Below are positions 18,357-28,134 of a stretch of DNA of 64,000 nucleotides, one piece after another. The notes beneath the pieces were generated by a model. It worked only from the letters and a program-made list of their open reading frames with translations, did no database searches and had not been told where the DNA came from. Position numbers and translations under genes: made by a program. Location of the stretch: the NCBI RefSeq assembly GCF_023284065.1, contig NZ_JAKIKP010000014.1, positions 36,884 through 100,883 of the forward strand, written 5' to 3'. The stretch's first letter is position 1, and the number at the start of each line of letters is the position of its first letter. The stretch comes from Shewanella gaetbuli (GTDB taxonomy: Bacteria > Pseudomonadota > Gammaproteobacteria > Enterobacterales > Shewanellaceae).

Positions 18357-20600
18357 TTAGACTTTTAAATGTTTATTCAGTGGTAAGTCTCGATACCGTT
18401 TGCCTGTAGCAGCGAAAATAGCATTGGTTAAACTAGGTGCAACAGGTGGAACTCCTGGTTCACCCACGCCCGCAGGGTTAGCTTTAGACTCAACCACAAT
18501 CACCTCAATATCTGGACATTGAGGTAAACGAAGCAACGGATAATCATGGAAATTTGACTGCTGTACTTGACCATTTTTATAGGATATCTCACCCATCATA
18601 GCCAAGCTTAGTCCAAAAATAATTGCCCCTTCCGTTTGCGATATCACCCTGTCAGGGTTAACCACCAATCCAGCATCGATAGCAGCAATTGACTTAATAA
18701 CCTTAAGCTGTCCATCAGTGACTTCAACCAATGTCGCCACAGCAACATAACTCACAAAGCTACGATGAATTGCAAAACCCCAACCCTGGTTTTTACCAGC
18801 TTTGGGTGCATTAGCCATTTTAGCCTCTATAACATCTAATAAATGATGATAACGGCCTACATCTACTGGGTGATCAGCTAATTCCTCACCATAGTTGCCA
18901 TATTTAAAACCTTGGTCTGTGAAAGTTTCCAGCCTTGGTTTACCCAACATTTCTCGCCACATTTGCAAACAAGGCTTACCGGCTTTTACCGCTAACTCAT
19001 CAACAAAACTACCAATACCAAAAGCATGTTGAATATTACATACAGAACGCATCCAACCTATGCGGGTATGCGCCTTCGCCTTTACCGCTTCAAGCTGTAT
19101 ATTCTCAACCGCTAAAGGCACATCACTGAAGCCTAAATCAAGCTCACCATCTGACGGATACTCCACACCTTCGGCAAAAGTTGAGCTGATTGAAGGGAAA
19201 CCTGTTCGCGCTAATAATGCCTCAACTTGGTTGTTATCAGCTAATTTTGCCTGATAGAACTGGGCACTAATAGCATGATAATAGCCATTTTGAATTTCGT
19301 CTTCTCGTGTCCAAGACACCTTTACGGGCTTGTTTAACTTTTTAGACAGTACCGCGGCTTCAACACTGTAATCAGGTTTTGATTTTCGACCAAAGCCACC
19401 CCCTAATAAAGTTACATTCACTTTGACTTTATCTTCAGTCAACCCAAGTGCTCCAGCCACATTTTGTTGGGTACTTTGTGGTGTTTGACTTGAAGCCCAA
19501 AGCTCACACCCCTCTGAAGTTACATGGGCTGTTGCTACAGGGGGCTCCATCATGGCATGGGTTAAATACGGCACGGTGTAGGTCGCGTTAACCGTAGTGT
19601 CTTTTGGCCAATCAGTTACGGGGTTACCTAGCTGACGAATCACTTTGCCAGATTGCTGTACTTTACCCACCAGCTCAGACAAATATTGATCGCTGTCATG
19701 GCTGTCATTAACAGAGTCAGTCCAAGTGACATTTAAGGCTTTGCGGCCTTGTTCGGCACTCCATGTATTGGTGGCAATAACCGCAATGCCACCTAAAGGC
19801 TGAAATAAAGGTGCGCCTTTAGGCACATCTAGTTTAATTACTTCTATCACACCAGCCACTTTACGCGCATTGGTATCATCAAATGATGCTACATCACTTC
19901 CCAAAACAGGCGGCCTTGCAATACTAGCGTACACCATGCCATCAATGTTGATGTCGTAACCATATTTGGCTTTGCCATCTAACATACTTTGCATGTCCAC
20001 GATGGTTTTAGATTTACCAATCAAATTAAATTCGTTGGCTGACTTTAACGTTAAGCTTTCAACCTTAGGCGTAGGGAGTTTAGAGGCTTCAACGGCCAGC
20101 TCACCAAATGACAGCTTTTTATCGGAATGTTTATGATGAACATAACTGGCTTTAGCAAACACGTCGTCAACGGAAACCTTCCACTTGTTAGCAGCAGCTT
20201 GTTCCAGCATGGTTCTCGCGGTTGAGCCCATTTGACGCATACGTGTAAAGTGTTTACGAATACTGCGGCTGCCATCAGTATTCTGGCTACCATAACGCTT
20301 ATCAGCCAAACCTTGAATAACTACAATATTATCCCAATCAGCTTCTAACTCATCTGCCAATACTTGTGGAATACCGGTTCTAATGCCTTGGCCCATTTCA
20401 CTGCGATGACAAGTCAAATACACCTTGTTGTCTTCGCCAATAGCAATAAACAAATTTAAAATGGCAGTTTTGTCTTGCGCCAACGCCATAGGGCTCCAAG
20501 CTAAGCCTGTGGCTCCTAATGCTAAGCCGCCTCCTGTTGCACCAAATAGCTTTAACACGTCACGACGACTAATATTTTCTACTGCGGTAAATGTTGTCAT
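18357..20600 (-). CDS. Molybdenum hydroxylase large subunit, Tat-exported, IorB-like
   Basis: Molybdopterin-binding subunit of the xanthine dehydrogenase/aldehyde oxidase family, closest in layout to isoquinoline 1-oxidoreductase beta subunits. The 747-aa protein starts with a twin-arginine signal (SRRDVLK, then a hydrophobic stretch), so the folded enzyme is probably exported to the periplasm. Cofactor-binding segments such as LLGGGFGRKS are visible, and the catalytic glutamate is in GVGEPGVPPV near the C-terminus. The gene follows its [2Fe-2S] subunit by 1 bp, with maturation genes upstream. There is no FAD subunit, so electrons probably go to a cytochrome or quinone. The substrate is unknown; aldehydes and N-heterocycles are both possible. 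Confidence 0.88.
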   Translation of the reverse strand: MTTFTAVENISRRDVLKLFGATGGGLALGATGLAWSPMALAQDKTAILNLFIAIGEDNKVYLTCHRSEMGQGIRTGIPQVLADELEADWDNIVVIQGLADKRYGSQNTDGSRSIRKHFTRMRQMGSTARTMLEQAAANKWKVSVDDVFAKASYVHHKHSDKKLSFGELAVEASKLPTPKVESLTLKSANEFNLIGKSKTIVDMQSMLDGKAKYGYDINIDGMVYASIARPPVLGSDVASFDDTNARKVAGVIEVIKLDVPKGAPLFQPLGGIAVIATNTWSAEQGRKALNVTWTDSVNDSHDSDQYLSELVGKVQQSGKVIRQLGNPVTDWPKDTTVNATYTVPYLTHAMMEPPVATAHVTSEGCELWASSQTPQSTQQNVAGALGLTEDKVKVNVTLLGGGFGRKSKPDYSVEAAVLSKKLNKPVKVSWTREDEIQNGYYHAISAQFYQAKLADNNQVEALLARTGFPSISSTFAEGVEYPSDGELDLGFSDVPLAVENIQLEAVKAKAHTRIGWMRSVCNIQHAFGIGSFVDELAVKAGKPCLQMWREMLGKPRLETFTDQGFKYGNYGEELADHPVDVGRYHHLLDVIEAKMANAPKAGKNQGWGFAIHRSFVSYVAVATLVEVTDGQLKVIKSIAAIDAGLVVNPDRVISQTEGAIIFGLSLAMMGEISYKNGQVQQSNFHDYPLLRLPQCPDIEVIVVESKANPAGVGEPGVPPVAPSLTNAIFAATGKRYRDLPLNKHLKV

Positions 20601-20601
20601 A

Positions 20602-21093
20602 TTAAACCTCCACAGTACGTTCAGAATTTACCGCCGCAGTCGTTTGGGCTGCGGTAGCTTTAATCGCTGATTTAATTCTTGGGTAGGTACCGCAACGACA
20701 TATGTTGCCTGACATCGCTTGATCAATTTGTTGCTCTGTTGGTGCTGGCGTAGTGGCTAGCAAGGCCGCGGCTGACATTATTTGCCCCGCCTGACAGTAA
20801 CCACATTGTGGCACATTATGTTTCGCCCAATTGTCTTTTAATGCTTGTGCTTCAACACCTTCAATTGTGGTAACTTGTTTATTTGTCACTTGTTTTAAGC
20901 TGGTTAAACAACCACGCATGGGTTTACCATCTACATGAATTGTACAGGCACCACACAAGCCTGAGCCACATCCGTATTTGGTTCCGGTTAACCCAATAAT
21001 ATCGCGAATCACCCACAAAACAGGCATGTTTGGGTCGGCTTCAATGCTAAATTGCTTACCGTTGAGGGTTAATAATTGAGTTGGAACAGTCAT
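20602..21093 (-). CDS. Molybdenum hydroxylase [2Fe-2S] small subunit, IorA-like
   Basis: Electron-transfer subunit of the neighbouring hydroxylase. The 163-aa protein has an N-terminal plant-ferredoxin-type domain with [15 protein letters not shown]...C and a C-terminal helical domain with [10 protein letters not shown] and [11 protein letters not shown], giving both [2Fe-2S] clusters of the family. No signal peptide is present, so it would travel to the periplasm bound to the Tat-signalled large subunit. It lies between a MocA-like gene and the large subunit gene with spacings of 1-3 bp. Confidence 0.93.
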   Translation of the reverse strand: MTVPTQLLTLNGKQFSIEADPNMPVLWVIRDIIGLTGTKYGCGSGLCGACTIHVDGKPMRGCLTSLKQVTNKQVTTIEGVEAQALKDNWAKHNVPQCGYCQAGQIMSAAALLATTPAPTEQQIDQAMSGNICRCGTYPRIKSAIKATAAQTTAAVNSERTVEV

Positions 21094-21096
21094 TAC

Positions 21097-21744
21097 TTAC
21101 TCCTTGTTCGCTTGCCAAAGCTGTAAATCTGCCTTGGTGTCTATATCAATACCTGCATAGGGTAATACAACCTTATTGAGGGTATTGAGCTGCTGTTTTT
21201 GAATTAATATTTTCTTTGCACCACTATCGCCCTTAAGCGCAAGTAATGCTGAATAATCTTGTTGGGTAAAAATTGCCGGTACCCCAAGTTGTTGCTCATA
21301 TTCAGCGCAACATGTTTGGCCATTTTGCTGAAACGCTTCTAGCAAAGCCAAAAAATCCGCATAAGTGAGTGCAACCTGATCGGCTAATACCAACATTAAA
21401 GCTGAGCATTGATTTTGAATGGCAAAATTAACCGCACAATGAACAGAATGCGATAAACCTTGATGCCATTGTTCATTAACAACCACTTCTACAGGGTTGC
21501 GATTATCGGTACGCTCAAGTTCAGTTATATGTTCAATTATTTTATGTTTGTTAGCCCCTACAATAACGCCACTATGTGGGATGTTGAAATCAGCTTGCTG
21601 TTGTACTGTTTTTATAATCGTTAGAGTATGGCTCAATAAACTGTGTTGTGAGGTTAAACTTGCAAGTTGTTTAATACCATTGAATCGGCTACTCCCTCCC
21701 GCGGCTAAAACAACAATGGCCAACCTAGGCATTAGCGGGCTCAT
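21097..21744 (-). CDS. MocA/MobA-like molybdopterin nucleotidyltransferase
   Basis: NTP transferase that attaches CMP or GMP to molybdopterin; in operons with xanthine dehydrogenase-family enzymes this is usually MocA making the cytosine dinucleotide form. The 215-aa protein has the nucleotide-binding start VVLAAGGSSRFNGIKQL and the acidic metal site LVLADQVAL, with a C-terminal GIDIDTKADL. It overlaps the XdhC-like gene by 1 bp. Cytidylyl specificity is inferred from context. Confidence 0.85.
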   Translation of the reverse strand: MSPLMPRLAIVVLAAGGSSRFNGIKQLASLTSQHSLLSHTLTIIKTVQQQADFNIPHSGVIVGANKHKIIEHITELERTDNRNPVEVVVNEQWHQGLSHSVHCAVNFAIQNQCSALMLVLADQVALTYADFLALLEAFQQNGQTCCAEYEQQLGVPAIFTQQDYSALLALKGDSGAKKILIQKQQLNTLNKVVLPYAGIDIDTKADLQLWQANKE

Positions 21745-22754
21745 TACAGCATTACCTCATCTAAACGAGTCAGTTTGCTTTTATGCAGCACGCCATGACA
21801 TTGCGACAACATACTCAAAGCAACAGAACTAGGAAGTTCTCCACCTAACGCTAAACCCGCTGGAGCAGAGAAAAAGCAATTAAAGTCTGCCAAGCTCAGT
21901 TTGGCTTGTTGCAGCACCTTATCGCGGCGATGAACAGGCCCTAACAGCGCAATATAATCTGGGGTATTTTTTACTAATACGTTAAGCGCTTTAGCATCTA
22001 AACTGAGGTTATGGTTCATCACAAATGCACAATCTAAGCTGGCTAATATATTTTCTCCCATCTGATCACAGGGAATTTTCATAATATTGGCATGGGGAAA
22101 ATCATATTGGCGTGCATAGGCAGTTCGTTCGTCAAAAACAGTCACTTGCCAGCCTAAGCTATGAGCCATTTGCGCCACTGGTTGAGCGTCTAGCCCACCA
22201 CCAAAAATACCTAAATGAACAGGCGGTTTTAATGGAATTTCTAACGAGGCATAACCTAAGTTGGTATTGTTAGTTACCCGAGTTTTTACAATAAGGTCTG
22301 TGTGTTCAACCTCTTGCCAAGATGTTTTAACATTTGAACAATCCACACCTTCAGGCAATATAGGTAATTGAAATACCCCGCAACAACCACTGTTAAGGCT
22401 GTGATAGATTTTTTGTAAGCCTAAATAGTGATTAGACGCATTAATGGGTAACATCATAATTTGCACAATACCACCACACCCTAATTCATAGCTGGTGTCG
22501 GACTCATCAGTGGCATCATAGGTCAGTTGTAAAACTTGTTGAGTTTGAATTGCTTTTTGAGCATGACGACGTAAATCGGCCTCCAAACATCCGCCACTTA
22601 ACATGCCTAGTGACTTTCCTAAAGGATGAAAAAACATCATCGCACCGGGTTTTCGATAAGATGAACCCTGCACATGGGTTAAAATAGCCAAAACCCAGTC
22701 GTCTTGATAATCAGATTGCCAAGTGTCTAATAATTCAATGAAGTGCTGTTGCAT
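21744..22754 (-). CDS. XdhC/CoxI-family molybdenum-cofactor maturation factor
   Basis: Factor that binds molybdenum cofactor, helps insert sulfur and delivers it to hydroxylases of the xanthine dehydrogenase family. The 336-aa protein has the XdhC_CoxI domain with GSSYRKPGAMM and LSGGCLEADL at residues 30-80 and a C-terminal Rossmann-like domain beginning HLGIFGGGLDAQPVAQMA. It is the first gene of the four-gene operon. This supports a Mo-containing enzyme that needs a sulfurated cofactor. Confidence 0.9.
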   Translation of the reverse strand: MQQHFIELLDTWQSDYQDDWVLAILTHVQGSSYRKPGAMMFFHPLGKSLGMLSGGCLEADLRRHAQKAIQTQQVLQLTYDATDESDTSYELGCGGIVQIMMLPINASNHYLGLQKIYHSLNSGCCGVFQLPILPEGVDCSNVKTSWQEVEHTDLIVKTRVTNNTNLGYASLEIPLKPPVHLGIFGGGLDAQPVAQMAHSLGWQVTVFDERTAYARQYDFPHANIMKIPCDQMGENILASLDCAFVMNHNLSLDAKALNVLVKNTPDYIALLGPVHRRDKVLQQAKLSLADFNCFFSAPAGLALGGELPSSVALSMLSQCHGVLHKSKLTRLDEVML

Positions 22755-22761
22755 ATAAACC

Positions 22762-22798
22762 TAAAAACTCTGTTAAGTTAAGGGTTAACCTAACAGAG
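22762..22798 (-). terminator. Terminator of gloC
   Basis: Arms CTCTGTTAAGTTAA and TTAACCTAACAGAG pair over 14 bp with one mismatch around a GGG loop. The minus-strand reading continues into GAGTTTTTAG, giving a T run. It separates gloC from the XdhC-like operon. Confidence 0.8.
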
Positions 22799-22856
22799 TC
22801 AAATTCAGATGCAAAGTTTGAAAGTGTGTAAAAATATGTTGAAGCGAAGCGTTAAC

Positions 22857-23501
22857 TTAACCAAGTAATTGGTCGGCAACAAATGGATTGTGCTCGCGCT
22901 CTTCTGCAAAGGTAGACATTGGCCCATGCCCAGGAATAAAGCTGACATGATTACCTAATGGCCATAACTTTTGCGTAATCGAATTAACCAAGTCTTGATG
23001 ATTAGATTGTGGAAAATCAGTCCGACCAATTGAGCTTCTAAACAACACATCACCCACCCAGGCTAAACCTGACTGTTTGGAATAAAACACCACGTGACCA
23101 GGGGTATGACCGGGGCAATGAATCACCTCTAAGGTCTGCTCGCCAACGGTAACCGTGTCGCCACTTGTTAGAAATTGATGTGGTTCAAATGCTTCAGTTG
23201 TAGGGAAACCAAAGTTTTGACTTTGTTTTTCAAGGGCGTCTAGCCAAAACTTATCGGCTACATGTGGCCCTATGATATTAATGTTCAATTGTTGCGCGAG
23301 CTTTTTAGCGCCACCAACATGATCAATATGGCCATGGGTTAACAAGATTTTGTTTAACGTCAGGCCTAACTTATTCACTTCATTTAGAATGCGTTCTACA
23401 TCACCACCTGGGTCGACTACCGCTGCTTCTAATGTATTCTCGCACCAAATCACACTACAATTTTGCTGAAATGGGGTAACAGGTATGATTTGATATTTCA
23501 T
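22857..23501 (-). CDS. gloC: Glyoxalase II-type metallo-beta-lactamase-fold hydrolase GloC
   Basis: Zinc hydrolase of the YcbL/GloC group that cleaves S-D-lactoylglutathione in methylglyoxal detoxification. The 214-aa protein starts MKYQIIPVTPFQQNCSVIWC like the Escherichia coli protein and has the metal motif THGHIDHVGG, then HCPGHTPGHVV, the bridging aspartate in WVGDVLF, and FIPGHGP. It is the short form without the C-terminal domain of classic GloB. It is monocistronic with a terminator. Confidence 0.93.
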   Translation of the reverse strand: MKYQIIPVTPFQQNCSVIWCENTLEAAVVDPGGDVERILNEVNKLGLTLNKILLTHGHIDHVGGAKKLAQQLNINIIGPHVADKFWLDALEKQSQNFGFPTTEAFEPHQFLTSGDTVTVGEQTLEVIHCPGHTPGHVVFYSKQSGLAWVGDVLFRSSIGRTDFPQSNHQDLVNSITQKLWPLGNHVSFIPGHGPMSTFAEEREHNPFVADQLLG

Positions 23502-23644
23502 TGGCGCTCTCCGACATTAAATGGCTTAGTTCCATTATTATCTAATTTTACCCTGACAAAATTGATCTTGATACTATTAACATCAATTTTTAATATTTCT
23601 TTAAAATCACATGCAAACATCAATAAAATCAATGTAGATTCAGA

Positions 23645-25609
23645 TTACGCCTTAGCTGGCTTAGCTTTTTTGTAGGTCGTTTTTTTGCGTTTAGCAAATG
23701 ACTTACCCTTGGTACGAGGTTTAGCTTTAACACCCTGTAAGGCTGTGGGTAATGTGTTTTTTGCTTGAGTAATAAGGCCTGATAACTGCTCGCATAAAGG
23801 ATCAATAAAACTATGATATTTCATTTTCTTTTGGCAAATGGACTCTAAACTGCTTTCCCATAATGCCGTCATATCAGGGGTGGTTGCCGATAAAGGTAAA
23901 CTGTTAATTAAGCCTTTACCTACGTCTGTGGCAAGAATTGATTTACCTTGTCGAGCTAAATAGCCACGCTTAAACAATAGCTCAATAATTCCCGCGCGGG
24001 TGGCCTCAGTTCCTATGCCGTCGGTGTCTTTAAGAATTTTTTTAATTTCAGCAGAACTGACAAACTTGGCAATACCGGTCATTGCGCCTAATAAGGTCGC
24101 ATCGGTAAAGTGCTTTGGTGCTTGGGTCATTTTTTCCAGCAATTCACCGCGCTCACAGTGCAATCTTTGTCCCTGTGTCAATGGCGGTAATTGTTGCTCC
24201 GCAGCGGTTTCTTCATCTGTGTCAGTAACAGATTTCGATGATGCTTTATTGAATTGATACAATGCCTTCCAGCCTAAACTTTTATTTTGCTTGGCTTTAG
24301 CAATGAATAAACCACCCTCAATAGTGACCTCTACGGTGGTTTCAGAATAAAGATAAACCTCATAAAACTGGGCTAAATATTGCCTTGCGATGTGCTGATA
24401 TAGCTTCACCTCATCAGCAGATAAACTGGCTAAGTTTGCGGTTTTTTCAGTAGGAATAATGGCATGATGGGCGTCAACTTTACTGTCATCCCAAGCTTTC
24501 GACTGCTTTTTTGCATTGGGCTGTGGCGCATCATTTATCAAGCTGGCTGAACTGCTTAAAATAGCACTCAACACTTGCGGCGCAAATTGGTGTTGTTCTT
24601 TTGGTAAATGACGGCTGTCAGAGCGAGGATAGGTAATGAGTTTGTGTTTTTCATATAAACTTTGGCAAATATCTAGCACCGCTTTGGCGCTAAACCCAAA
24701 ACGCTTGGCAGCATCAATCTGTAAACTAGACAAACTATAGGGCAAAGGTGGATTTTGACGTTTATCTTTAGCCACTAACGTTGACACAACTGCGGGCTTA
24801 TCGTTAATTCGACTAACCACATTTTGCGCTAAGCCTTTAGCGAGAACTCGGCCTTCTTCATCTTGATAAGGCGCACAGGCTTCACTAGGTTTCCATTTAG
24901 CGGTAAAAGTCTGAGCTCCCGTAGACAAATGGGCTAACACTTCATAAAAAGGCTTTGGTTGAAACTGAGCAATCTCTTCATCGCGTCGAACCACTAGCCC
25001 TAACAACGGAGTTTGTACACGCCCAACAGATAATACCCCTTCATAACCGACTTTTTTGCCTTGAATAGTGTAAGCACGAGTCATATTCATGCCGTATAGC
25101 CAATCTGCACGACTTCTAGCTAGCGCTGAAGTCGACAGCGGAATAAATTCTCTATTTGAACGTAATTGCCCTAAAGCACGCCTCACTGCTTGAGGGTTTA
25201 AGTCACTAATTAAAAGCCGTTGAACTTGCGATAACTTGTCACCTTTAACCCCAAGATAACTGATCACCTCGTCGACCAATAACTGCCCTTCTCTATCCGG
25301 GTCGCCCGCGTTGATAATTTGGCTCGATTGTTTAACTAACTTTCTTAATACTGTTAGCTGACTGCGAGTTTTGGTTTTAGGCTTCAGCTGCCACGTTTGA
25401 GGAATAATGGGTAAGTGTTCAAGCTTCCAAGATTTATAAGCGGCATCGTAAGCATCTGGTTCGGCTTGCTCTAATAAATGACCAATGCACCAAGAAACAC
25501 AATCACCATTTGCAGCCGTAATAAACCCGTCACCTTTTTTATGGGGTTTGGGTAATACATCGGCAATAGCTCGGCCTAAACTGGGTTTTTCTGCAATATA
25601 AAGCTTCAT
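23645..25609 (-). CDS. topB: DNA topoisomerase III
   Basis: Type IA topoisomerase that decatenates DNA and, with RecQ-like helicases, resolves recombination intermediates. The 654-aa protein has the TOPRIM start LYIAEKPSLGRAIADVL, the metal acidic pair in NAGDPDREGQLL, and the catalytic tyrosine in KHKLITYPRSDSRHLP. The C-terminus is a strongly basic tail rich in K and A (positions about 630-654) for DNA binding. Length is typical. No operon partner is evident. Confidence 0.96.
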   Translation of the reverse strand: MKLYIAEKPSLGRAIADVLPKPHKKGDGFITAANGDCVSWCIGHLLEQAEPDAYDAAYKSWKLEHLPIIPQTWQLKPKTKTRSQLTVLRKLVKQSSQIINAGDPDREGQLLVDEVISYLGVKGDKLSQVQRLLISDLNPQAVRRALGQLRSNREFIPLSTSALARSRADWLYGMNMTRAYTIQGKKVGYEGVLSVGRVQTPLLGLVVRRDEEIAQFQPKPFYEVLAHLSTGAQTFTAKWKPSEACAPYQDEEGRVLAKGLAQNVVSRINDKPAVVSTLVAKDKRQNPPLPYSLSSLQIDAAKRFGFSAKAVLDICQSLYEKHKLITYPRSDSRHLPKEQHQFAPQVLSAILSSSASLINDAPQPNAKKQSKAWDDSKVDAHHAIIPTEKTANLASLSADEVKLYQHIARQYLAQFYEVYLYSETTVEVTIEGGLFIAKAKQNKSLGWKALYQFNKASSKSVTDTDEETAAEQQLPPLTQGQRLHCERGELLEKMTQAPKHFTDATLLGAMTGIAKFVSSAEIKKILKDTDGIGTEATRAGIIELLFKRGYLARQGKSILATDVGKGLINSLPLSATTPDMTALWESSLESICQKKMKYHSFIDPLCEQLSGLITQAKNTLPTALQGVKAKPRTKGKSFAKRKKTTYKKAKPAKA

Positions 25610-25665
25610 CGAACACTCAAATACTGTATAAATTAACAGTAAAATAGCGTAATAGCGTCACTTTA

Positions 25666-26256
25666 TCAACACAGCGTTAATTTAGGGTATTGGTTTAACC
25701 AGTTTTTTTGCCGAACACGTTGGTTAAATATAGCCATATCACGTTTAGGATTATGACTAATGGTAAAGTCGAATAAACATTGAATATCAAAGGCATGAAT
25801 GATGTTGAAACTCATAGGCTTAGTTGATAACGGCTTGTGCTCAATATGTACCGCAACTGCCGTTTGCTTTTCTGGCCAATAACTCATGGCATCTAACAAG
25901 TTTAGATAGGGGCTATCGCCATTACGAATATGCATTCTTGCTTGGTTTTTTACCGACCAATTTATTGCTAACAGGTCACAAAGCTGTTGCTCAATCAGCT
26001 TATCTTCAACGGGATCAAGCTTTAGCGGTTCAAAATAAATAACATCAACATCATTTAGTTTACTAGCAGGCTTTCCGTGTAACTTATCCCAAACTAAATT
26101 GCGCACAAACCCAGCTGCAATGGCCCATTGGTCAATGCCCAGCTCAAAAAACACTTGGGCACAAACTTGCAACGCTTGCATTCGCTCAACATCTTGGCTG
26201 AGCCATTGGCTGATTTGTACTTTAAGACTTAATTCTGCTTGGTTAACAGGCGTCAT
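25666..26256 (-). CDS. Nucleotidyltransferase-like protein (DUF925/NTP_transf_6)
   Basis: Member of a small nucleotidyltransferase-fold family of unknown substrate. The protein has AAGFVRNLVWDKLHG followed by the acidic NDVDVIYFEP, which resembles the two-aspartate metal site of the fold, and later HAFDIQCLFDFTI. The start is chosen at 26256 (196 aa), where the ATG overlaps the maiA stop region by 14 bp; a start at 26292 would add 12 residues and overlap maiA by 50 bp. Co-transcribed with maiA by position only; no functional link is known. Confidence 0.75.
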   Translation of the reverse strand: MTPVNQAELSLKVQISQWLSQDVERMQALQVCAQVFFELGIDQWAIAAGFVRNLVWDKLHGKPASKLNDVDVIYFEPLKLDPVEDKLIEQQLCDLLAINWSVKNQARMHIRNGDSPYLNLLDAMSYWPEKQTAVAVHIEHKPLSTKPMSFNIIHAFDIQCLFDFTISHNPKRDMAIFNQRVRQKNWLNQYPKLTLC

Positions 26257-26893
26257 CTTGTTGCTCAGGAGCTGCCTGTATAAAGTCGTCAAGTTTGTTA
26301 CAGTTTTGCCATACTCGCATTATATGGGGGTAAGCCTGTAAATCGACATTAAAGCGCTGGGCATTGTACACTTGAGGCACTAAGCAAATATCCGCTAATG
26401 TCACTTGGTCACCAAAACAATATTGACCAGCATGCAGGCTAAGTTGGCTTTCTAATGCGTTAAAGCCTAAGTGGATCCAATGGTGATACCAGTCCATTTT
26501 TTTACTTTCATCTACGCCCATTTCATTAACCAGATATTGCAGCACTCGCAAATTATCTAATGGGTGAATTTCACATGCAATAGATTGCGCCATTGCACGA
26601 ACGATAGCTTTATCTTCAATATTGGCAGGTAGAATCGCTTGCTGCGGGTACTTTTCTTCTAAGTATTCAATGATGGCCAACGACTGAGTTAAACAAAACT
26701 CCCCTTGGTTATTATTATCCACCAGCGCAGGCACTAGATGTTGCGGATTGAGCTTTTCAAAATCCTTTGAGTGCTGCTCGCCACCATTTTTAACTAAGTG
26801 TACTGAAATATGCTCTGCCGTTAATTGCTTTAAATTTAATGCAATACGAACTCGATATGCGGCACTTGAGCGCCAATAACCGTAAAGTTTCAT
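26243..26893 (-). CDS. maiA: Maleylacetoacetate isomerase
   Basis: Glutathione-dependent isomerase (zeta-class glutathione transferase) converting 4-maleylacetoacetate to 4-fumarylacetoacetate in tyrosine breakdown. The 216-aa protein starts MKLYGYWRSSAAYRVRIALN, with the SSAAYRVR motif that binds glutathione, then the LTQSLAIIEYLEE thioredoxin-fold end and a helical C-terminal domain. It follows fahA, whose product is the next enzyme, but a terminator lies between them. Confidence 0.95.
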   Translation of the reverse strand: MKLYGYWRSSAAYRVRIALNLKQLTAEHISVHLVKNGGEQHSKDFEKLNPQHLVPALVDNNNQGEFCLTQSLAIIEYLEEKYPQQAILPANIEDKAIVRAMAQSIACEIHPLDNLRVLQYLVNEMGVDESKKMDWYHHWIHLGFNALESQLSLHAGQYCFGDQVTLADICLVPQVYNAQRFNVDLQAYPHIMRVWQNCNKLDDFIQAAPEQQDDAC

Positions 26894-26908
26894 GTTTCAA
26901 TTCCTATA

Positions 26909-26991
26909 AAAAAGGCAATAACATCAAACTGCTATTGCCTAAATATTTAACCTGAATTCTGGATAACAACTTGCTTTCTAGAGTTCAGGTT
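26909..26991 (-). terminator. Double hairpin between fahA and maiA
   Basis: Two inverted repeats lie in the 110-bp gap. The first after fahA pairs AACCTGAATTCT (26949-26960) with AGAGTTCAGGTT (26980-26991), one mismatch. The second pairs AGGCAATA (26913-26920) with TATTGCCT (26933-26940) and runs into six T on the minus strand, a proper intrinsic terminator. maiA starts only 16 bp beyond it. Confidence 0.75.
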
Positions 26992-27003
26992 ATTATTTAA
27001 AGC

Positions 27004-27990
27004 TTACCCTTTATACTCAACCACTTTTTGATCAATTGATCCGAAAATACTGACGTTGTTTTCATCAAACATTTCAATACGAACGGTATCGCCAAAACGC
27101 ATAAATGGCGTTGTTGGTTTACCATCAGCAATAATTTCTAACATGCGTTTTTCAGCTAAGCAGCTTGAACCCGCACTGCGGTCATAGTTAGAAATGGTGC
27201 CTGAACCAATAATCGCACCCGCCGATAATGGACGTGTTTTCGCCACATGCGACACTAATTGGCTAAAGTTAAAGGTCATATCTACACCTGCATTAGGGCG
27301 ACCAAACAACTCACCATTTAAATGGGTTACTAACGGTAAATGAACCTTACTGTCGTTCCATTTTTCTCCAAGCTCATCAGGGGTAATGGCGACAGGAGAA
27401 AATGCACTTGATGGTTTCGATTGGAAGAAGCCAAAACCTTTAGCTAACTCACCTGGAATAAGGTTTCGCAAAGAAACGTCATTCACTAACATCAGTAATT
27501 TGATATGAGCAGCAGCGTTTTCCGTTGTTAGTCCCATAGGTACATCATCAGTAACTACTGCAATTTCAGATTCGAAATCGATACCAAAGTCTTCGCTAGC
27601 CATCTCAATATCGGCTTTAGGCGCAATAAAGCAATCTGATCCGCCTTGGTAAACAAGTGGGTCTGTCCAAAATGACTCCGGCATTTCGGCACCACGAGCC
27701 TTACGCACTAACTCGACATGGTTAACGTATGCACTACCATCAGCCCATTGGTATGCTCTTGGTAATGGCGACAAACATTTGCTTTCATCAAATGCAACTG
27801 CGTTATCCATTTGCCCTGCATTCAATGCTTCATACAATTCTTGTAACTGTGGATTTAATAAGTCCCATGCATCCAGTAATTGTTGCATGGTATGAGCAAT
27901 TGCTGGCACGGCTACAGCTTGGGTTAAATCTTTACTGACTAACATTAATTGGCCATCACGGCGACCGTTGTTATAACTGGCAAGTTTCAT
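27004..27990 (-). CDS. fahA: Fumarylacetoacetate hydrolase family protein
   Basis: Hydrolyses fumarylacetoacetate to fumarate and acetoacetate, the last step of tyrosine catabolism. The 328-aa protein has the FAH-fold metal site residues in DFESEIAVVTDDVP and KGFGFFQSKPSSAFSP, and the catalytic region SAGAIIGSGTISN, with C-terminal GDTVRIEMFDENNVSIFG. Its order with maiA and the nearby phhA, phhB and tyrR supports the pathway role. A TyrR-box-like site lies 145 bp upstream. Enzymes for homogentisate formation and cleavage are not in the window. Confidence 0.93.
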   Translation of the reverse strand: MKLASYNNGRRDGQLMLVSKDLTQAVAVPAIAHTMQQLLDAWDLLNPQLQELYEALNAGQMDNAVAFDESKCLSPLPRAYQWADGSAYVNHVELVRKARGAEMPESFWTDPLVYQGGSDCFIAPKADIEMASEDFGIDFESEIAVVTDDVPMGLTTENAAAHIKLLMLVNDVSLRNLIPGELAKGFGFFQSKPSSAFSPVAITPDELGEKWNDSKVHLPLVTHLNGELFGRPNAGVDMTFNFSQLVSHVAKTRPLSAGAIIGSGTISNYDRSAGSSCLAEKRMLEIIADGKPTTPFMRFGDTVRIEMFDENNVSIFGSIDQKVVEYKG

Positions 27991-28134
27991 TATTGCTCCT
28001 AAATGCGGGTGACTGTCTGTTATTATTAGTTAGCGCATATGCGCTGACAGCAAATTTGTTGATAGAAATAACTGAAAATGTCGCCAATATACAGCCCGTG
28101 ACCTTAATCACATTTTGCGATACGACATTTATTT

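Noticed and set aside
18357..22754. Calling the operon a purine xanthine dehydrogenase
   Set aside because: The large subunit has a Tat signal and there is no FAD domain or subunit, which fits IorAB-like enzymes better.
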